Shown here one piece after another: positions 26,090 to 35,418 of a DNA stretch of 64,000 nucleotides. The DNA lies in assembly GCF_005144885.1 (NCBI RefSeq), contig NZ_CP039690.1:2059001-2123000 (forward strand), given 5' to 3'. Source of the stretch: Phreatobacter stygius (GTDB lineage Bacteria; Pseudomonadota; Alphaproteobacteria; Rhizobiales; Phreatobacteraceae). Under the pieces are notes generated by a model. That model worked only from the letters and a program-made list of their open reading frames with translations. It had not been told where the DNA came from and did not search any database. Both the position numbers and the translations under genes were made by a program. Position 1 is the first letter of the stretch. Every line of letters begins with the position of its first letter.

Positions 26090-27373
26090 ATGGACGACAT
26101 CATCATCAACCCCTGGCTGGCGCTGGCGATCATCGTGGTCAGCCTCATGCTGTCGGCGTTCTTTTCCGCCGGCGAAACGGCCATGTCGGCCACCTCCAAG
26201 GCGCGCATGCTGGCGCTGGAAACCGCCGGTGATTCCAGGGCGCGGATCATCAACCGCATGCTCGACGCCCGCGAGCGGCTGATCGGCGCCATGCTGGTCG
26301 GCAACAATGTCGTCAATATCGGCATGTCGGCCTTCACCACCAGCCTGATGGTCGGCTTCTTCGGCGCCGAGGGCGTGATCTATGCCACCGCCATCATGTC
26401 GGTGCTGATCATTGTCTTCGCCGAGGTCATGCCGAAGACGGTGGCGATCGTGCGCCCCGAACAGGTGTCGCTGGCCATTGCCCGGCCGGTCTCCTGGGTG
26501 GTCGCGGTGCTCGGCCCGGTGCTGCTGGCGATCGAGGCGATCGTGCGCGGCGTCCTGCGCCTGTTCGGCCTGAAGATCGACCAGAACCAGAGCGTCCTGT
26601 CGGGCGCCGAGGAGCTGCGCGGCACGGTCGACCTGATGCACAAGGAAGGATCGTTCGAGAAGCTCGACCGCGACATGGTCGGCGGCATTCTCGACCTGAA
26701 GGACCTGTCGGTCTCCGACGTCATGGTCCACCGTACCAAGATGGTGACCATCGACGCGGGCGATGCCCCCGACAAAGTGGTGCGCGACGTGCTCGCCGCG
26801 CCCTATACCCGCATTCCGCTGTGGCGCGACACGCCGGAAAACATCATTGGCGTGCTGCACGGCAAGGACCTGTTGCGCGCCATGGCCGCGGCCAATGGCG
26901 ACGTCTCCAAGATCGACCTGACCAGTCTCGCCTTGCCGGCCTGGTTCGTGCCGGACTCGACCAGCCTGCAGGACCAGCTCAAGGCCTTCCTCCGGCGCAA
27001 GACCCATTTCGCCCTGGTCGTCGACGAATATGGCGAGGTGATGGGCCTGGTGACGCTCGAGGACATCATCGAGGAGATCGTCGGCGACATCAAAGACGAA
27101 CACGACGTCCAGGTGATCGGCGTCCGGCCGCAGACCGACGGCTCGGTCAATGTCGACGGCAGCGTGCCGATCCGCGACCTCAACCGTGCGATGGACTGGC
27201 GCCTGCCCGACGAAGAGGCGACCACCATTGCCGGCCTGGTCATCCACGAGGCCCGCTCGATCCCCGAGACCGGCCAGACCTTCACCTTCCACGGCTTCCG
27301 CTTCCATGTGCTGAGGAAACAGCGCAACCGCATCACCGCCTTGAAGATCACGCCGCTGGAGCGGCCGGGCTGA
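26090..27373 (+). CDS. CNNM/CorC-like membrane protein with CBS domains (HlyC/CorC family)
   Basis: 427 aa. The N-terminal DUF21 membrane domain (about residues 5-180) has several TM segments and the signature FSAGETAMSA with a GNNVVNIG loop. A CBS pair follows (about 205-320, including LKDLSVSDVMVHRT and VDEYGEVMGLVTLEDIIEEIVGDI), then a CorC_HlyC domain (about 340-425). The family is implicated in Mg2+/Co2+ export or resistance. It follows aroB by 71 bp with GAGGAGA before the ATG; this position after aroB is conserved in rhizobia. Confidence 0.92.
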   Translation: MDDIIINPWLALAIIVVSLMLSAFFSAGETAMSATSKARMLALETAGDSRARIINRMLDARERLIGAMLVGNNVVNIGMSAFTTSLMVGFFGAEGVIYATAIMSVLIIVFAEVMPKTVAIVRPEQVSLAIARPVSWVVAVLGPVLLAIEAIVRGVLRLFGLKIDQNQSVLSGAEELRGTVDLMHKEGSFEKLDRDMVGGILDLKDLSVSDVMVHRTKMVTIDAGDAPDKVVRDVLAAPYTRIPLWRDTPENIIGVLHGKDLLRAMAAANGDVSKIDLTSLALPAWFVPDSTSLQDQLKAFLRRKTHFALVVDEYGEVMGLVTLEDIIEEIVGDIKDEHDVQVIGVRPQTDGSVNVDGSVPIRDLNRAMDWRLPDEEATTIAGLVIHEARSIPETGQTFTFHGFRFHVLRKQRNRITALKITPLERPG

Positions 27374-27414
27374 GCCGGGCCGGACAAGGCGGAGCCATTG
27401 CCGGGAGGGATCGC

Positions 27415-28221
27415 ATGATCATCGACGCCTGGGGACAACACCCGACGCTGCGCCACGCCCAGGACCCGATCTTCGATTCGTTGCGACGCTGGACCAAGGC
27501 GCCGCTGCCGACCGAAGCCCTGCCGGTGGCGACAACCGTTGCCGCGCTCGATGCCGGCGGCATCGACCACATGCTGATCAGCGCCTGGTACGCGCCGCGC
27601 AACGTCATGATCTCCAATGACGAGGTGGCGGCTTTCGCGGCGGCCTCCGGCGGGCGCCTGATCGGTGTCGGTTCGGTCGACATTTCCAGGCCGATGACAG
27701 CGATCGCCGAAATCCGCCGCTGCATCACCGAACTCGGCTTCAAGGCGATCCGCGTGCTGCCCTGGCTTTGGGAGGTGCCGCCGACCGACCGGCGCTTCTA
27801 TCCCGTTTACGCCGCCTGCGCCGAGCTTGGCGTGCCCTTCTGCACCCAGATCGGCCATACCGGGCCACTGATGCCCTCGGAGGTCGGCCGGCCGATCTAT
27901 CTCGACCAGGTGGCGCTCGACTTTCCCGAACTGACCATTGTCGGCGGCCATATCGGTTATCCCTGGACCGACGAGGCCATCGCGGTCGCGACCAAGCACG
28001 ACAATGTCTTCATCGACACCTCGGCCTATGCGGTTGGCCGCTACCCCGCGGCATTGGTCGCCTATCTGAAGTCGAACGGCCGGACCAAGGTGCTGTTCGG
28101 CTCCAACTATCCGATGATCCTGCCGGGCAAGGCGCTCGACGGCCTCGATGCGCTTGGCCTCGACGACCAGACCCGCGCCTTGTTCCTCGGCGGCAATGCG
28201 GCGCGTGTCTACAAGCTTTGA
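27415..28221 (+). CDS. amidohydrolase-2-like TIM-barrel protein with altered active site
   Basis: The start [10 protein letters not shown] follows GGGAGGGA; 268 aa. The fold is that of amidohydrolase_2 (ACMSD-like decarboxylases and hydrolases): [33 protein letters not shown] and LFGSNYP near the end. The N-terminal HxH metal motif reads WGQ instead, and the catalytic Asp of the usual GxDYP is Asn. The two central His are kept. It may use metal differently, act on another chemistry, or be non-catalytic. The true substrate is unknown. Confidence 0.8.
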   Translation: MIIDAWGQHPTLRHAQDPIFDSLRRWTKAPLPTEALPVATTVAALDAGGIDHMLISAWYAPRNVMISNDEVAAFAAASGGRLIGVGSVDISRPMTAIAEIRRCITELGFKAIRVLPWLWEVPPTDRRFYPVYAACAELGVPFCTQIGHTGPLMPSEVGRPIYLDQVALDFPELTIVGGHIGYPWTDEAIAVATKHDNVFIDTSAYAVGRYPAALVAYLKSNGRTKVLFGSNYPMILPGKALDGLDALGLDDQTRALFLGGNAARVYKL

Positions 28222-28235
28222 CGGAACCGCCGGCC

Positions 28236-28673
28236 ATGCGCAGCATGGGATCGAAACGCGCCGCGATGGAGGCCTTTTCCGTGATCGTGAACCAGCCCAG
28301 GGACGAGCGGGCCATTGCGCTCATCGCCCATGACCAGAAAAAGCCGGAGATGGTTGCCTGGGCCTCGCGCCATCGCAAGGTGCTGGCCGGCCACCGGATC
28401 GTTGCCACCGGCACCACCGGCTCGCTGCTCAAGCGCGAGGTGCCCGAGCTCGATATTCGCCTGATGAAGAGCGGTCCGCTCGGCGGCGACCAGCAGATCG
28501 GCGCGCTGATCGTCGAGGATGCCATCAGCCTGCTGATCTTCCTGGTCGATCCGCTGTCGCCGCATCCCCACGACGTCGACGTCAAGGCGCTGACCCGCCT
28601 CGCCGTCGTCTACAATGTGCCGATGGCCTGCAATCTGGCGACCGCCGACCGGCTGATCGCCGGCACGGCCTGA
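28236..28673 (+). CDS. mgsA: methylglyoxal synthase
   Basis: Converts dihydroxyacetone phosphate to methylglyoxal and phosphate, bypassing lower glycolysis when phosphate is short. Starts at 28236, 28245 and 28266 are all possible; the longest gives 145 aa. Conserved blocks are [22 protein letters not shown], the catalytic [33 protein letters not shown] and ACNLATAD. It lies 14 nt after the amidohydrolase-like gene and may be co-transcribed. Its 3' end faces bolA. Confidence 0.95.
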   Translation: MRSMGSKRAAMEAFSVIVNQPRDERAIALIAHDQKKPEMVAWASRHRKVLAGHRIVATGTTGSLLKREVPELDIRLMKSGPLGGDQQIGALIVEDAISLLIFLVDPLSPHPHDVDVKALTRLAVVYNVPMACNLATADRLIAGTA

Positions 28674-28693
28674 GGCGCTCCGGGATCCCCGCC

Positions 28694-28960
28694 TTATTCG
28701 CCCGGCGCCCGCGCCTCGATCGCCAGGGCATGGACGCGGCCCTTCAGTTCCGCATCGAGCACCTGGTTGATCATCCGGTGGCGGTCGACCCGCGACTTGC
28801 CGGCAAACAGCGCCGAGACCAGCTTGACCCGGAAATGCGTCTCGCCGCCCTCGCGCCAGCCGCCATGGCCATGGTGCTGCTCGCTTTCGTCGATGACGGC
28901 GAGCGAAACGGGCTGGAAGGCCTGGGTGAGCTTGGCCTCGATGGTGGCGTGCACGGTCAT
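28694..28960 (-). CDS. bolA: BolA-family protein
   Basis: 88 aa. GGAGATCACC precedes the ATG at 28960. The BolA signature is H-rich (SEQHHGHGGW), then ETHFRVKLVSALFAGKSRVDRHRMINQVL. BolA proteins partner monothiol glutaredoxins (Grx4) in Fe-S and iron signalling. The lone C-terminal HALAIEARAP fits. A longer frame to 29062 has a non-conserved start and is rejected. It is divergent from leuD across about 200 bp. Confidence 0.93.
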   Translation of the reverse strand: MTVHATIEAKLTQAFQPVSLAVIDESEQHHGHGGWREGGETHFRVKLVSALFAGKSRVDRHRMINQVLDAELKGRVHALAIEARAPGE

Positions 28961-29157
28961 GGTGATCTCCGGTTCCGCCCGGATATCGGCGAGCTTGGGC
29001 GCCACCGCAACCCCGCTGCGCATTCGCGCCGCCTTGCCCCGGGGCCGATGGCTCTGATACATCCGGCCCCAGCGCTTGCCGCTGAGCTTGAACCAGTCGG
29101 CCAGACAGAATGGCGCAAGCTGAACGGCAAACGCCTGAGACGATCAGGGGGAACCCC

Positions 29158-29763
29158 ATGCAGAAGTTCACCGCGCTGACCGGCGTCGCCGCACCGATGC
29201 GGACCATCAATGTCGACACCGACATGATCATCCCGAAGCAATATCTGAAGACGATCAAGCGGACCGGGCTCGGCAAGGGCCTGTTTTCCGAGGCGCGCTA
29301 TAAGGACGACGGCTCGGAGAACCCCGACTTCATCCTGAACAAGCCGGCCTATCGCAATGCCCAGATCCTGGTCGCCGGCGACAATTTCGGCTGCGGTTCG
29401 TCGCGCGAACACGCGCCCTGGGCGCTGCTCGACTACGGCATCCGCTGCGTGATCTCCACCAGCTTCGCCGACATCTTCTACAACAACTGCTTCAAGAACG
29501 GCGTGCTGCCGATCACCGTCTCGCCCGAGGACCTGGAGAAGCTGTTCGAGGACGCCGATCGCGGCTCCAACGCCACGCTGACCATCGATCTCGAGAGCCA
29601 GGAGATCCGTGGCCCCGACGGCGGCACGCTGAAATTCGAGATCGATGCCTTCCGCAAGCACTGCATGCTGAACGGCCTCGACGATATCGGCCTGACCATG
29701 GTCAAGGCCAAGTCGATCGACGATTTCGAGAAGACCGCCAGCACCGCGCGTCCCTGGATGTGA
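29158..29763 (+). CDS. leuD: 3-isopropylmalate dehydratase small subunit
   Basis: Small (swivelling) subunit of isopropylmalate isomerase in leucine biosynthesis; the Fe-S large subunit LeuC is not in this window. AGGGGGAA precedes the ATG. The 201 aa product has [18 protein letters not shown], then [18 protein letters not shown] and [17 protein letters not shown], all diagnostic for LeuD. The upstream spacer (28961-29157) carries the divergent promoters for bolA and leuD; no clear boxes were seen. Confidence 0.96.
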   Translation: MQKFTALTGVAAPMRTINVDTDMIIPKQYLKTIKRTGLGKGLFSEARYKDDGSENPDFILNKPAYRNAQILVAGDNFGCGSSREHAPWALLDYGIRCVISTSFADIFYNNCFKNGVLPITVSPEDLEKLFEDADRGSNATLTIDLESQEIRGPDGGTLKFEIDAFRKHCMLNGLDDIGLTMVKAKSIDDFEKTASTARPWM

Positions 29764-29831
29764 TTGAACAGCACCGCGCCCAAGGCGACCGCGCGGCGGT
29801 TCGCCCCGGCACGATGCGGAAAGAGTGAGCC

Positions 29832-30227
29832 ATGGAACGGCGCCTTATCTCAACCGGTTCGCCGTTCGAAAAGGCCGCGGGCTATTCGCGCGCGGTGGCC
29901 CAGGGCGGCTTCGTCTTCGTGGCCGGCACGACCGGCTACGACTATGCGACCATGGTGCTGCCGGAAAGCGTCGAGGACCAGGCGCGCAACTGCTTCAAGA
30001 CCATCGCGGCGGCGCTCGCCGAGGCCGGCTCGTCGCTGAAGGACGTGGTGCGCGCCACCTATTACATCATCGACGCAGCCGATGCCGACAAGGTCTTCCC
30101 GATCTTCGGCGAGGTGTTCGGCGATATCCGGCCGGCGGCCACCCTAGTGGTCGTCGCAGGCCTGCTCAAGCCCGAGATCAGGGTCGAGGTCGAAGTCACC
30201 GCCATGGTGCAGGCCGCCCGCGGCTGA
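29832..30227 (+). CDS. RidA family protein
   Basis: 131 aa of the RidA/YjgF/YER057c family. Founding members hydrolyse reactive enamine/imine intermediates from PLP enzymes. Visible are FVAGTTGYDYATM, EDQARNCFKTIAAALAEAGSSLKDVV, and PEIRVEVEVTAM, where the Arg matches the carboxylate-binding Arg of active RidA. So deaminase activity is possible. The 51-nt gap to the downstream chorismate mutase leaves operon membership open. Confidence 0.88.
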   Translation: MERRLISTGSPFEKAAGYSRAVAQGGFVFVAGTTGYDYATMVLPESVEDQARNCFKTIAAALAEAGSSLKDVVRATYYIIDAADADKVFPIFGEVFGDIRPAATLVVVAGLLKPEIRVEVEVTAMVQAARG

Positions 30228-30276
30228 CATCCTGTCCGATCGCTCATCTCCGCCAACGCCAGTTCCCGGTCCCGCC

Positions 30277-31074
30277 ATGACGCAATCAAAATTGCCGAGC
30301 CTTGCTGATCTTCGCGGCGAGATCGACCGGATCGACACCGCCATGCACGAGCTCCTGATGGAGCGCGGGCAGATCATCGAGCGGTTGATCGAGATCAAGA
30401 AGACCGCCGAGACCGGTTCGGCCTTCCGCCCCGCCCGCGAGGCGGATGTGGTGCGCCGCCTGGTCGAGCGCCATCACGGCCGCCTGCCGGTGGAGCTGGT
30501 GGTGCAGATCTGGCGGCAGATCATCTCGACCTTCACCTATGTCCAGGCGCCGCATTCGATTCATGTCCTGATGGGGCCCGAGCAGGAAGGCGCCCGCGAG
30601 CTCGCCCGCTTTCATTTCGGCTTCGGCGTGCCGCTGGTACAGCATTCGAACCCGGCCTCGGTCATCGCGGCGATCGCCCGCGAGCGCGGCGATCTCGGCC
30701 TGATCGGGCTTGGCCCGGCCAAGGAGCCGTGGTGGGAAAAGCTCGGTGGTGCCGATCAGCCGATCGCCATGGCGACCGCACCGGCGATCGCGCGCGCGGC
30801 AAGTCCGCGGCCGCCGCAGGCGGTGGTCGTCGGGCATCCCTCGATCGATACGGCGGGCCTCGACATGCGGCTCGTCGCCATCACCTTGGCCGCAGCGCCG
30901 AAAGCGCCCGTCGATGCCGTGCTCGCCAGCGCCACCGCCGGCGGCAAGCACCATGTGCTCGCCTGGGGACCGCGTGAGGCGGACGAAGCCGAGATCGCCC
31001 GCGACGTCGCCCACGGCCTCCCGGTTGAAGCCGTACGCACGGTCGGCTACACCGCAAAACCAATCGCGGCCTGA
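30277..31074 (+). CDS. chorismate mutase (AroQ) with prephenate-dehydratase-like C-terminal region
   Basis: Residues about 5-95 are an AroQ helical chorismate mutase ([48 protein letters not shown]). The remaining 170 aa weakly recall the prephenate dehydratase fold but lack its TRF-type catalytic motif, so a sensory or structural role is more likely. The protein should convert chorismate to prephenate. With hisC and tyrC downstream it forms a tyrosine/phenylalanine branch operon common to Rhizobiales. Confidence 0.88.
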   Translation: MTQSKLPSLADLRGEIDRIDTAMHELLMERGQIIERLIEIKKTAETGSAFRPAREADVVRRLVERHHGRLPVELVVQIWRQIISTFTYVQAPHSIHVLMGPEQEGARELARFHFGFGVPLVQHSNPASVIAAIARERGDLGLIGLGPAKEPWWEKLGGADQPIAMATAPAIARAASPRPPQAVVVGHPSIDTAGLDMRLVAITLAAAPKAPVDAVLASATAGGKHHVLAWGPREADEAEIARDVAHGLPVEAVRTVGYTAKPIAA

Positions 31075-31118
31075 TCTCAGGTCGCGAACCGTCCTCGCGC
31101 CACGATGAGCCTGTTCCG

Positions 31119-32234
31119 ATGAGCACCGCCGCCACGCGTCCCCTGCCCCGTCCCGGCATCATGGCGATCGACGCCTATGTGCCCGGCAAGTCCGGCGCTC
31201 CGGGTGTCGCCAAGGTCTACAAGCTGTCGTCCAACGAGACGCCGCTCGGGCCGAGCCCGAAGGCGATCGCCGCCTATCGGCATCTGGCGGACAAGCTGGA
31301 ACTCTATCCGGAAGGATCGTCCGCGGCGCTGCGCGAAGCCATCGGCAGGCTTTATGGCCTCGATCCCGCCCGGCTCATCTGCGGCTCGGGTTCGGACGAA
31401 CTCCTGTCCCTGATCACCCATGCCTATATCGGCCCGGGCGACGAGGGCATTTTCACCGAGCACGGTTTCCTGGTCTACAAGATCGCCATCCTCGCCGCCG
31501 GCGGTACGCCCGTGGTGGCCAAGGAGAAAGATCTGCACACCGATGTCGACGCCATCCTGCAGGCGGTGACGCCCAGGACCAAGGTCGTCTATCTCGCCAA
31601 TCCGAACAATCCGACCGGCACCTATATCCCGTTCGACGAGGTCAAGCGCCTGCATGCCGGCCTGCCGAAATCGGTGCTGCTGGTGCTGGATGCGGCCTAT
31701 GCCGAATATGTCCGCCGCAACGACTACGAGAGCGGCCTGGAACTGGTGGCATCCAACGAAAACGTCGTGATGACCCGGACCTTCTCGAAGATCTACGGGC
31801 TCGCGGCATTGCGCATCGGCTGGCTCTACGGCCCGGATCACCTGGTCGATGCCCTGAACCGCATCCGCGGCCCGTTCAACGTCAATGCCGCCGCGATCAA
31901 TGCCGGCGTTGCGGCGATCGACGATCAGCCTTTCGTCCAGGCGGCCATCGAGCACAATGAGAAGTGGCTGCCCTGGCTGACCGCCGAGCTGACCAGGCTC
32001 GGCCTGGCGGTGACGCCGTCGGTTGGCAATTTCCTGCTCATCCACTTCCCCAAGACAGCGGGCAGGACCGCCAATGACGCGGACGCCTTCCTCGTCTCGA
32101 AGGGCCTCGTATTGCGCAAGGTCGGCGCCTATGGCCTGCCGGATGCGCTGCGGCTGACCGTCGGCACCGAGGAGGCCAACCGCCATCTGGTGGCGACGCT
32201 GAGCCAGTTCCTGGCCAAGGCCCAGGGGTCGTGA
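31119..32234 (+). CDS. hisC: histidinol-phosphate / aromatic aminotransferase
   Basis: 371 aa class-I/II PLP aminotransferase. [45 protein letters not shown], and the PLP lysine at about residue 224 in [17 protein letters not shown] are seen in order. The context between chorismate mutase and tyrC suggests it transaminates prephenate or 4-hydroxyphenylpyruvate as well as, or instead of, imidazole acetol phosphate. The stop overlaps the tyrC GTG start, so the two are coupled. Confidence 0.93.
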   Translation: MSTAATRPLPRPGIMAIDAYVPGKSGAPGVAKVYKLSSNETPLGPSPKAIAAYRHLADKLELYPEGSSAALREAIGRLYGLDPARLICGSGSDELLSLITHAYIGPGDEGIFTEHGFLVYKIAILAAGGTPVVAKEKDLHTDVDAILQAVTPRTKVVYLANPNNPTGTYIPFDEVKRLHAGLPKSVLLVLDAAYAEYVRRNDYESGLELVASNENVVMTRTFSKIYGLAALRIGWLYGPDHLVDALNRIRGPFNVNAAAINAGVAAIDDQPFVQAAIEHNEKWLPWLTAELTRLGLAVTPSVGNFLLIHFPKTAGRTANDADAFLVSKGLVLRKVGAYGLPDALRLTVGTEEANRHLVATLSQFLAKAQGS

Positions 32235-33151
32235 CCGCGCCGGTCCACTTCGACAAGGTCACGCTGATCGGCATCGGGCTGATCGGCTCCTCGATCGCGC
32301 GTGCCCTCGGTGTTCTCGGCCTTGCCGGAACCGTGGTCGCGGCCGATCGTTCGGAAGCCGTGGTCGCACGGGTCCAAGAGCTCGGGCTCGCCGACGAGGC
32401 GACCACCGATCTCGCCGCGGCCGTGAAGGACGCCGATCTGGTCGTCCTGTGCGTGCCGGTCGGCGCCTGCGGCGCAGTTGCCGAAATCATCGCGCCGCAC
32501 CTGAAGACCGGCGCCATCGTTTCCGATGTCGGGTCGGTCAAGGGCTCGGTCGTCGCCCAGATGGCCCCGTTCATGCCGACCGATGTGCATTTCATTCCGG
32601 CTCATCCGGTCGCCGGTACCGAACATTCGGGCCCCGATTCCGGCTTCGCCGAGCTGTTCCACGAGCGCTGGTGCATCGTCACGCCGCCGGCCGGCACCGA
32701 CCCTGAGGCCGTCGAGCGGCTGACCGCCTTCTGGCAGGCGCTCGGCTCCAGGACCGAGGTGATGGCGCCGGACCACCATGACCTGGTGCTCGCCATCACC
32801 AGCCACGTGCCGCATCTGATCGCCTATAATATCGTCGGCACGGCTTCCGATCTCGAACAGGTCACCGAGAGCGAGGTGATCAAGTTTTCGGCCGGCGGTT
32901 TCCGCGACTTCACCCGCATCGCCGCATCCGACCCGACCATGTGGCGCGACGTGTTCCTGCACAACAAGGAGGCGGTGCTCGAGGTGCTCGGACGGTTCAC
33001 CGAGGATCTGATCGCACTCCAGCGCAATATCCGCTGGGCCCAGGGCGACCAGCTGTTCGACCTGTTCACCCGCACCCGCGCGATCCGCCGCTCGATCATC
33101 GACCAGCACCAGGACACGGCCGATCCGGATTTCGGCCGGGCGCGCAAGTGA
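32231..33151 (+). CDS. tyrC: prephenate/arogenate dehydrogenase
   Basis: NAD(P)-dependent oxidative decarboxylase of the tyrosine branch, 306 aa, GTG start overlapping hisC. The Rossmann motif [17 protein letters not shown] begins at about residue 12. The catalytic-site [19 protein letters not shown] lies near 120-140, and [13 protein letters not shown] is typical for TyrA. No ACT or chorismate mutase domain is fused. Whether prephenate or arogenate is preferred cannot be read. Its stop codon is the first of six in-frame TGAs in a 15-bp repeat. Confidence 0.93.
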   Translation: MTAPVHFDKVTLIGIGLIGSSIARALGVLGLAGTVVAADRSEAVVARVQELGLADEATTDLAAAVKDADLVVLCVPVGACGAVAEIIAPHLKTGAIVSDVGSVKGSVVAQMAPFMPTDVHFIPAHPVAGTEHSGPDSGFAELFHERWCIVTPPAGTDPEAVERLTAFWQALGSRTEVMAPDHHDLVLAITSHVPHLIAYNIVGTASDLEQVTESEVIKFSAGGFRDFTRIAASDPTMWRDVFLHNKEAVLEVLGRFTEDLIALQRNIRWAQGDQLFDLFTRTRAIRRSIIDQHQDTADPDFGRARK

Positions 33152-33230
33152 TCTGGGATCAAGTGAGCTGGGACCAAGTGAGCTGGGACCAAGTGAGCTG
33201 GGACCAAGTGAGCTGGGACCAAGTGAGCTG
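33146..33230 (+). repeat. 15-bp tandem repeat reiterating the tyrC stop codon (5.7 copies)
   Basis: The first unit AAGTGATCTGGGATC (33146-33160) is followed by four identical AAGTGAGCTGGGACC units (from 33161, 33176, 33191, 33206) and a 10-base partial (33221-33230). TGA recurs in frame at 33149, 33164, 33179, 33194, 33209 and 33224. The cupin ATG (33233) comes two bases later, in the same frame. In the next frame the array reads as WDQVS pentapeptides. Confidence 0.97.
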
Positions 33231-33232
33231 CC

Positions 33233-33673
33233 ATGCCAAGCTCTGAACTGACCGCCGAAGAGATCATTCGCCTGCTGGCGCTCGAGCCGCATCCCGAGGG
33301 CGGGCATTTCCGCGAGACCTTCCGCGACGCCCCGGCCGCCGACGGCCGCGCCGCCTCGACCCTGATCTATTTCCTGCTGCGCCAGGGCGAGCGGTCGCAC
33401 TGGCACCGGGTCGACGCGACCGAGATCTGGCACTGGTATGCCGGGGCACCGCTGACCCTGACCACCGCCGCCGACCCCAAGGGGCCGGTGACCGTTGCAA
33501 CCCTCGGCGTCGATCTCGCCGGCGGCGAGCGCCCGCAAGGCGTGGTGCCCAGGGATCACTGGCAAGCAGCCGAAAGCCGCGGTGCCTGGACGCTGGTCGG
33601 CTGCACGGTTGCGCCCGGTTTCGACTTTTCGGGCTTTACCCTCGCCCCGCCCGGCTGGAACCCTGGATCATGA
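33233..33673 (+). CDS. DUF985 (cupin-like) protein
   Basis: 146 aa of the DUF985/cupin_5 family. The family pattern runs EEIIRLLALEPHPEGGHFRETF, STLIYFLLRQGERSHWHRVDATEIWHWYAG, and ends GAWTLVGCTVAPGFDFSGFTLA. Biochemical function of the family is unknown; the beta-barrel may bind a small sugar-like or metal ligand. The only leader is the last partial copy of the 15-bp repeat, whose GTGAG may serve as a weak ribosome-binding site. The stop overlaps the GNAT start (ATGA). Confidence 0.88.
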   Translation: MPSSELTAEEIIRLLALEPHPEGGHFRETFRDAPAADGRAASTLIYFLLRQGERSHWHRVDATEIWHWYAGAPLTLTTAADPKGPVTVATLGVDLAGGERPQGVVPRDHWQAAESRGAWTLVGCTVAPGFDFSGFTLAPPGWNPGS

Positions 33674-34461
33674 CCGACATCTCGCTCGTCCGCGATCTCG
33701 AAGAGCGGATGTTCAATGCCTGGCCGGCGCTGCAGACGATCCATCTGGACGGCTGGCTGCTGCGCATGGCGCGCGGTCATACCAAGCGGGCCAATGCGGC
33801 AAGTCCCTGGTTTCCCTCCGACCTGCCGACCGACGAGCTGATCCAGGCGGTCAAGTCGCTCTACCGCAAGGCCGGACTCGAGCCGATGGTCAGGATCACG
33901 CCGCTGGCCACCGAGGGCGTCGATGCCGCGCTCGCCGCGGCCGGCTGGACATTGTTCGACCCGACCAAGGTGATGGTCGCGCCGCTGACCGAGCGGGTGA
34001 AGCTGCAAGGCGCGCCGGCTGTCGCCGTGGTCTTGGCCGAGGAACCCTCGGTCGACTGGATCGAGGGCGCCGCCGGTGCTTATGAACTGGCCGACTGGCA
34101 GCGCGACGTGCTGGCCGAGATCGTCTCGTCGATCCGTGTCGACGCCGCCTTCGCCACCATCTTCATTGGCCGCGAACCGGTCGGCTACGGCCTCGGCGTC
34201 GCCGAGCGCGGTTATGTCGGGCTCTACGACCTGGCGGTCACGCCCGCCGCGCGCGGCCAGGGCATCGGCGCGCGGATGATCACCTCGATCATGCATTGGG
34301 GCCGCTCGAAAGGCGCCAGATCGGCCTATCTGCAGGTGCGCGAGGCCAATGCCCAGGCCCGGGCGCTCTACACCCGGCTCGGCTTTGCCGAGGTCTATGG
34401 CTATCACTGCCGGCGGCCGCCTCAGCCGGTCTCTGCCAAAACGCCGGCTGCCCTGCCCTGA
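33670..34461 (+). CDS. GNAT-family N-acetyltransferase
   Basis: 263 aa. The N-terminal 130 residues are a divergent acyl-CoA-fold half (ERMFNAWPALQTIHLDGWLLRMARGHTKRAN), and the C-terminal half is a canonical GNAT domain with LAVTPAARGQGIGARMI as the acetyl-CoA pyrophosphate loop and ALYTRLGFAEVYGYHCR. This two-part layout is common in rhizobial GNATs of unknown substrate. The start overlaps the DUF985 stop, implying coupled translation. Confidence 0.9.
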   Translation: MTDISLVRDLEERMFNAWPALQTIHLDGWLLRMARGHTKRANAASPWFPSDLPTDELIQAVKSLYRKAGLEPMVRITPLATEGVDAALAAAGWTLFDPTKVMVAPLTERVKLQGAPAVAVVLAEEPSVDWIEGAAGAYELADWQRDVLAEIVSSIRVDAAFATIFIGREPVGYGLGVAERGYVGLYDLAVTPAARGQGIGARMITSIMHWGRSKGARSAYLQVREANAQARALYTRLGFAEVYGYHCRRPPQPVSAKTPAALP

Positions 34462-34465
34462 CGGC

Positions 34466-35341
34466 TTATCGCTTCAGCATGTCCCGGGACGCGATCAGCG
34501 AACCGAGCACGATCAGCACCACCGCGCCGGCCAGCGCCAGGCTCGGCCGGGCGAAGCCGAAAACCACCAGGGCCAGGGTCGACAGCACCGGCGCCGCATA
34601 GCTCGCCGCCCCGAGCACCTGGATGTCGCCGCGCTTCATGCCCCGGTCCCAGAGATAGAAGGCCGCCCCGACCGGCCCGATGCCGAGCGCCAGGATCGCC
34701 AGCCATTCGGTCGAACTCGCCGGCCAGACGGTTGGCTCGAAGGCCAGATGGCCAAGGCCGGCGAGCACGGCGGCCGCCAGGCAGAAGCCGGCCACCGCCT
34801 CGGTCGGCGCCTGAGGCAACAGGCGCGCGGTGACCGAATAGGTCGACCAGACCAGGGCACAGGCAGCGGCCGCCAAATAGCCGACAAGATGGGCCGTCTC
34901 GAAGCCGCTGCCGAGCCCACCGCGCCCGGCGATGATCAGAACCGTTCCGGCGAGGCCAAGGGCTGCCCCGATCAGATGGTGCGCCCTGAGACGGTGCCCG
35001 GGCAGCAAGGCCGAGAACAGCACGATGAGCAGCGGCCAGAGATAATTGATCAGATTGGCTTCAGCCGGCGGCGCGAAACGCAGCGCGGTGAAATAGAGCG
35101 CGTGATAACCGAACAGGCCCGCCACACCGTGGAACCAGACCACCGGCGATTGGGCAAGCAGTCCAAGACCGCCCGGACGCAAGGCGACGACGCCGAGCCC
35201 GATGGCACCGCCAATGGCGAATGTCATGGCGGTCAGCTGAAACGGCGGTACCTGCCCTGACGCGGTGGTGAACAGCGCCAGCAGGCCCCATAGGCCAATG
35301 GCGCCGAAGCCGAGCAAGGTCGCGGAACGGGAGGAGGGCAT
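34466..35341 (-). CDS. EamA/DMT-family transporter (YddG-like aromatic amino acid exporter)
   Basis: 291 aa with about ten TM helices in two EamA repeats. YFTALRFAPPAEANLINYLWPLLIVLFSALLPG in the first half and GPVGAAFYLWDRGMKRGDIQVLGAASYAAPVLSTL in the second resemble YddG more than generic EamA proteins. YddG exports aromatic amino acids, fitting the nearby tyrC operon, but this is inference. It converges on the GNAT gene with only four bases between stops. Confidence 0.85.
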   Translation of the reverse strand: MPSSRSATLLGFGAIGLWGLLALFTTASGQVPPFQLTAMTFAIGGAIGLGVVALRPGGLGLLAQSPVVWFHGVAGLFGYHALYFTALRFAPPAEANLINYLWPLLIVLFSALLPGHRLRAHHLIGAALGLAGTVLIIAGRGGLGSGFETAHLVGYLAAAACALVWSTYSVTARLLPQAPTEAVAGFCLAAAVLAGLGHLAFEPTVWPASSTEWLAILALGIGPVGAAFYLWDRGMKRGDIQVLGAASYAAPVLSTLALVVFGFARPSLALAGAVVLIVLGSLIASRDMLKR

Positions 35342-35418
35342 GACATGGCCCGGGATTGGATCAGCCGGACGCGTTGCCGCCGGTGTCCATCACCGACGGC
35401 TTCGAAAGGCAGGTAGAA

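Noticed and set aside
26821-27414. Extended N-terminus of the amidohydrolase-like gene
   Set aside because: It runs through the CorC-like gene in another frame; GGGAGGGA before the ATG at 27415 fixes the start.
28961-29062. Longer BolA N-terminus
   Set aside because: BolA is normally about 90 aa, and GGAGATC precedes the ATG at 28960.
33146-33230. CRISPR array at the 15-bp repeat
   Set aside because: Units abut without spacers and are far shorter than CRISPR repeats; no cas genes nearby.
32941-33246. A WDQVS pentapeptide-repeat protein encoded by the tyrC tandem repeat in another frame
   Set aside because: It overlaps the tyrC coding end in the wrong frame, and the repeat is explained by the phase of the stop codon.
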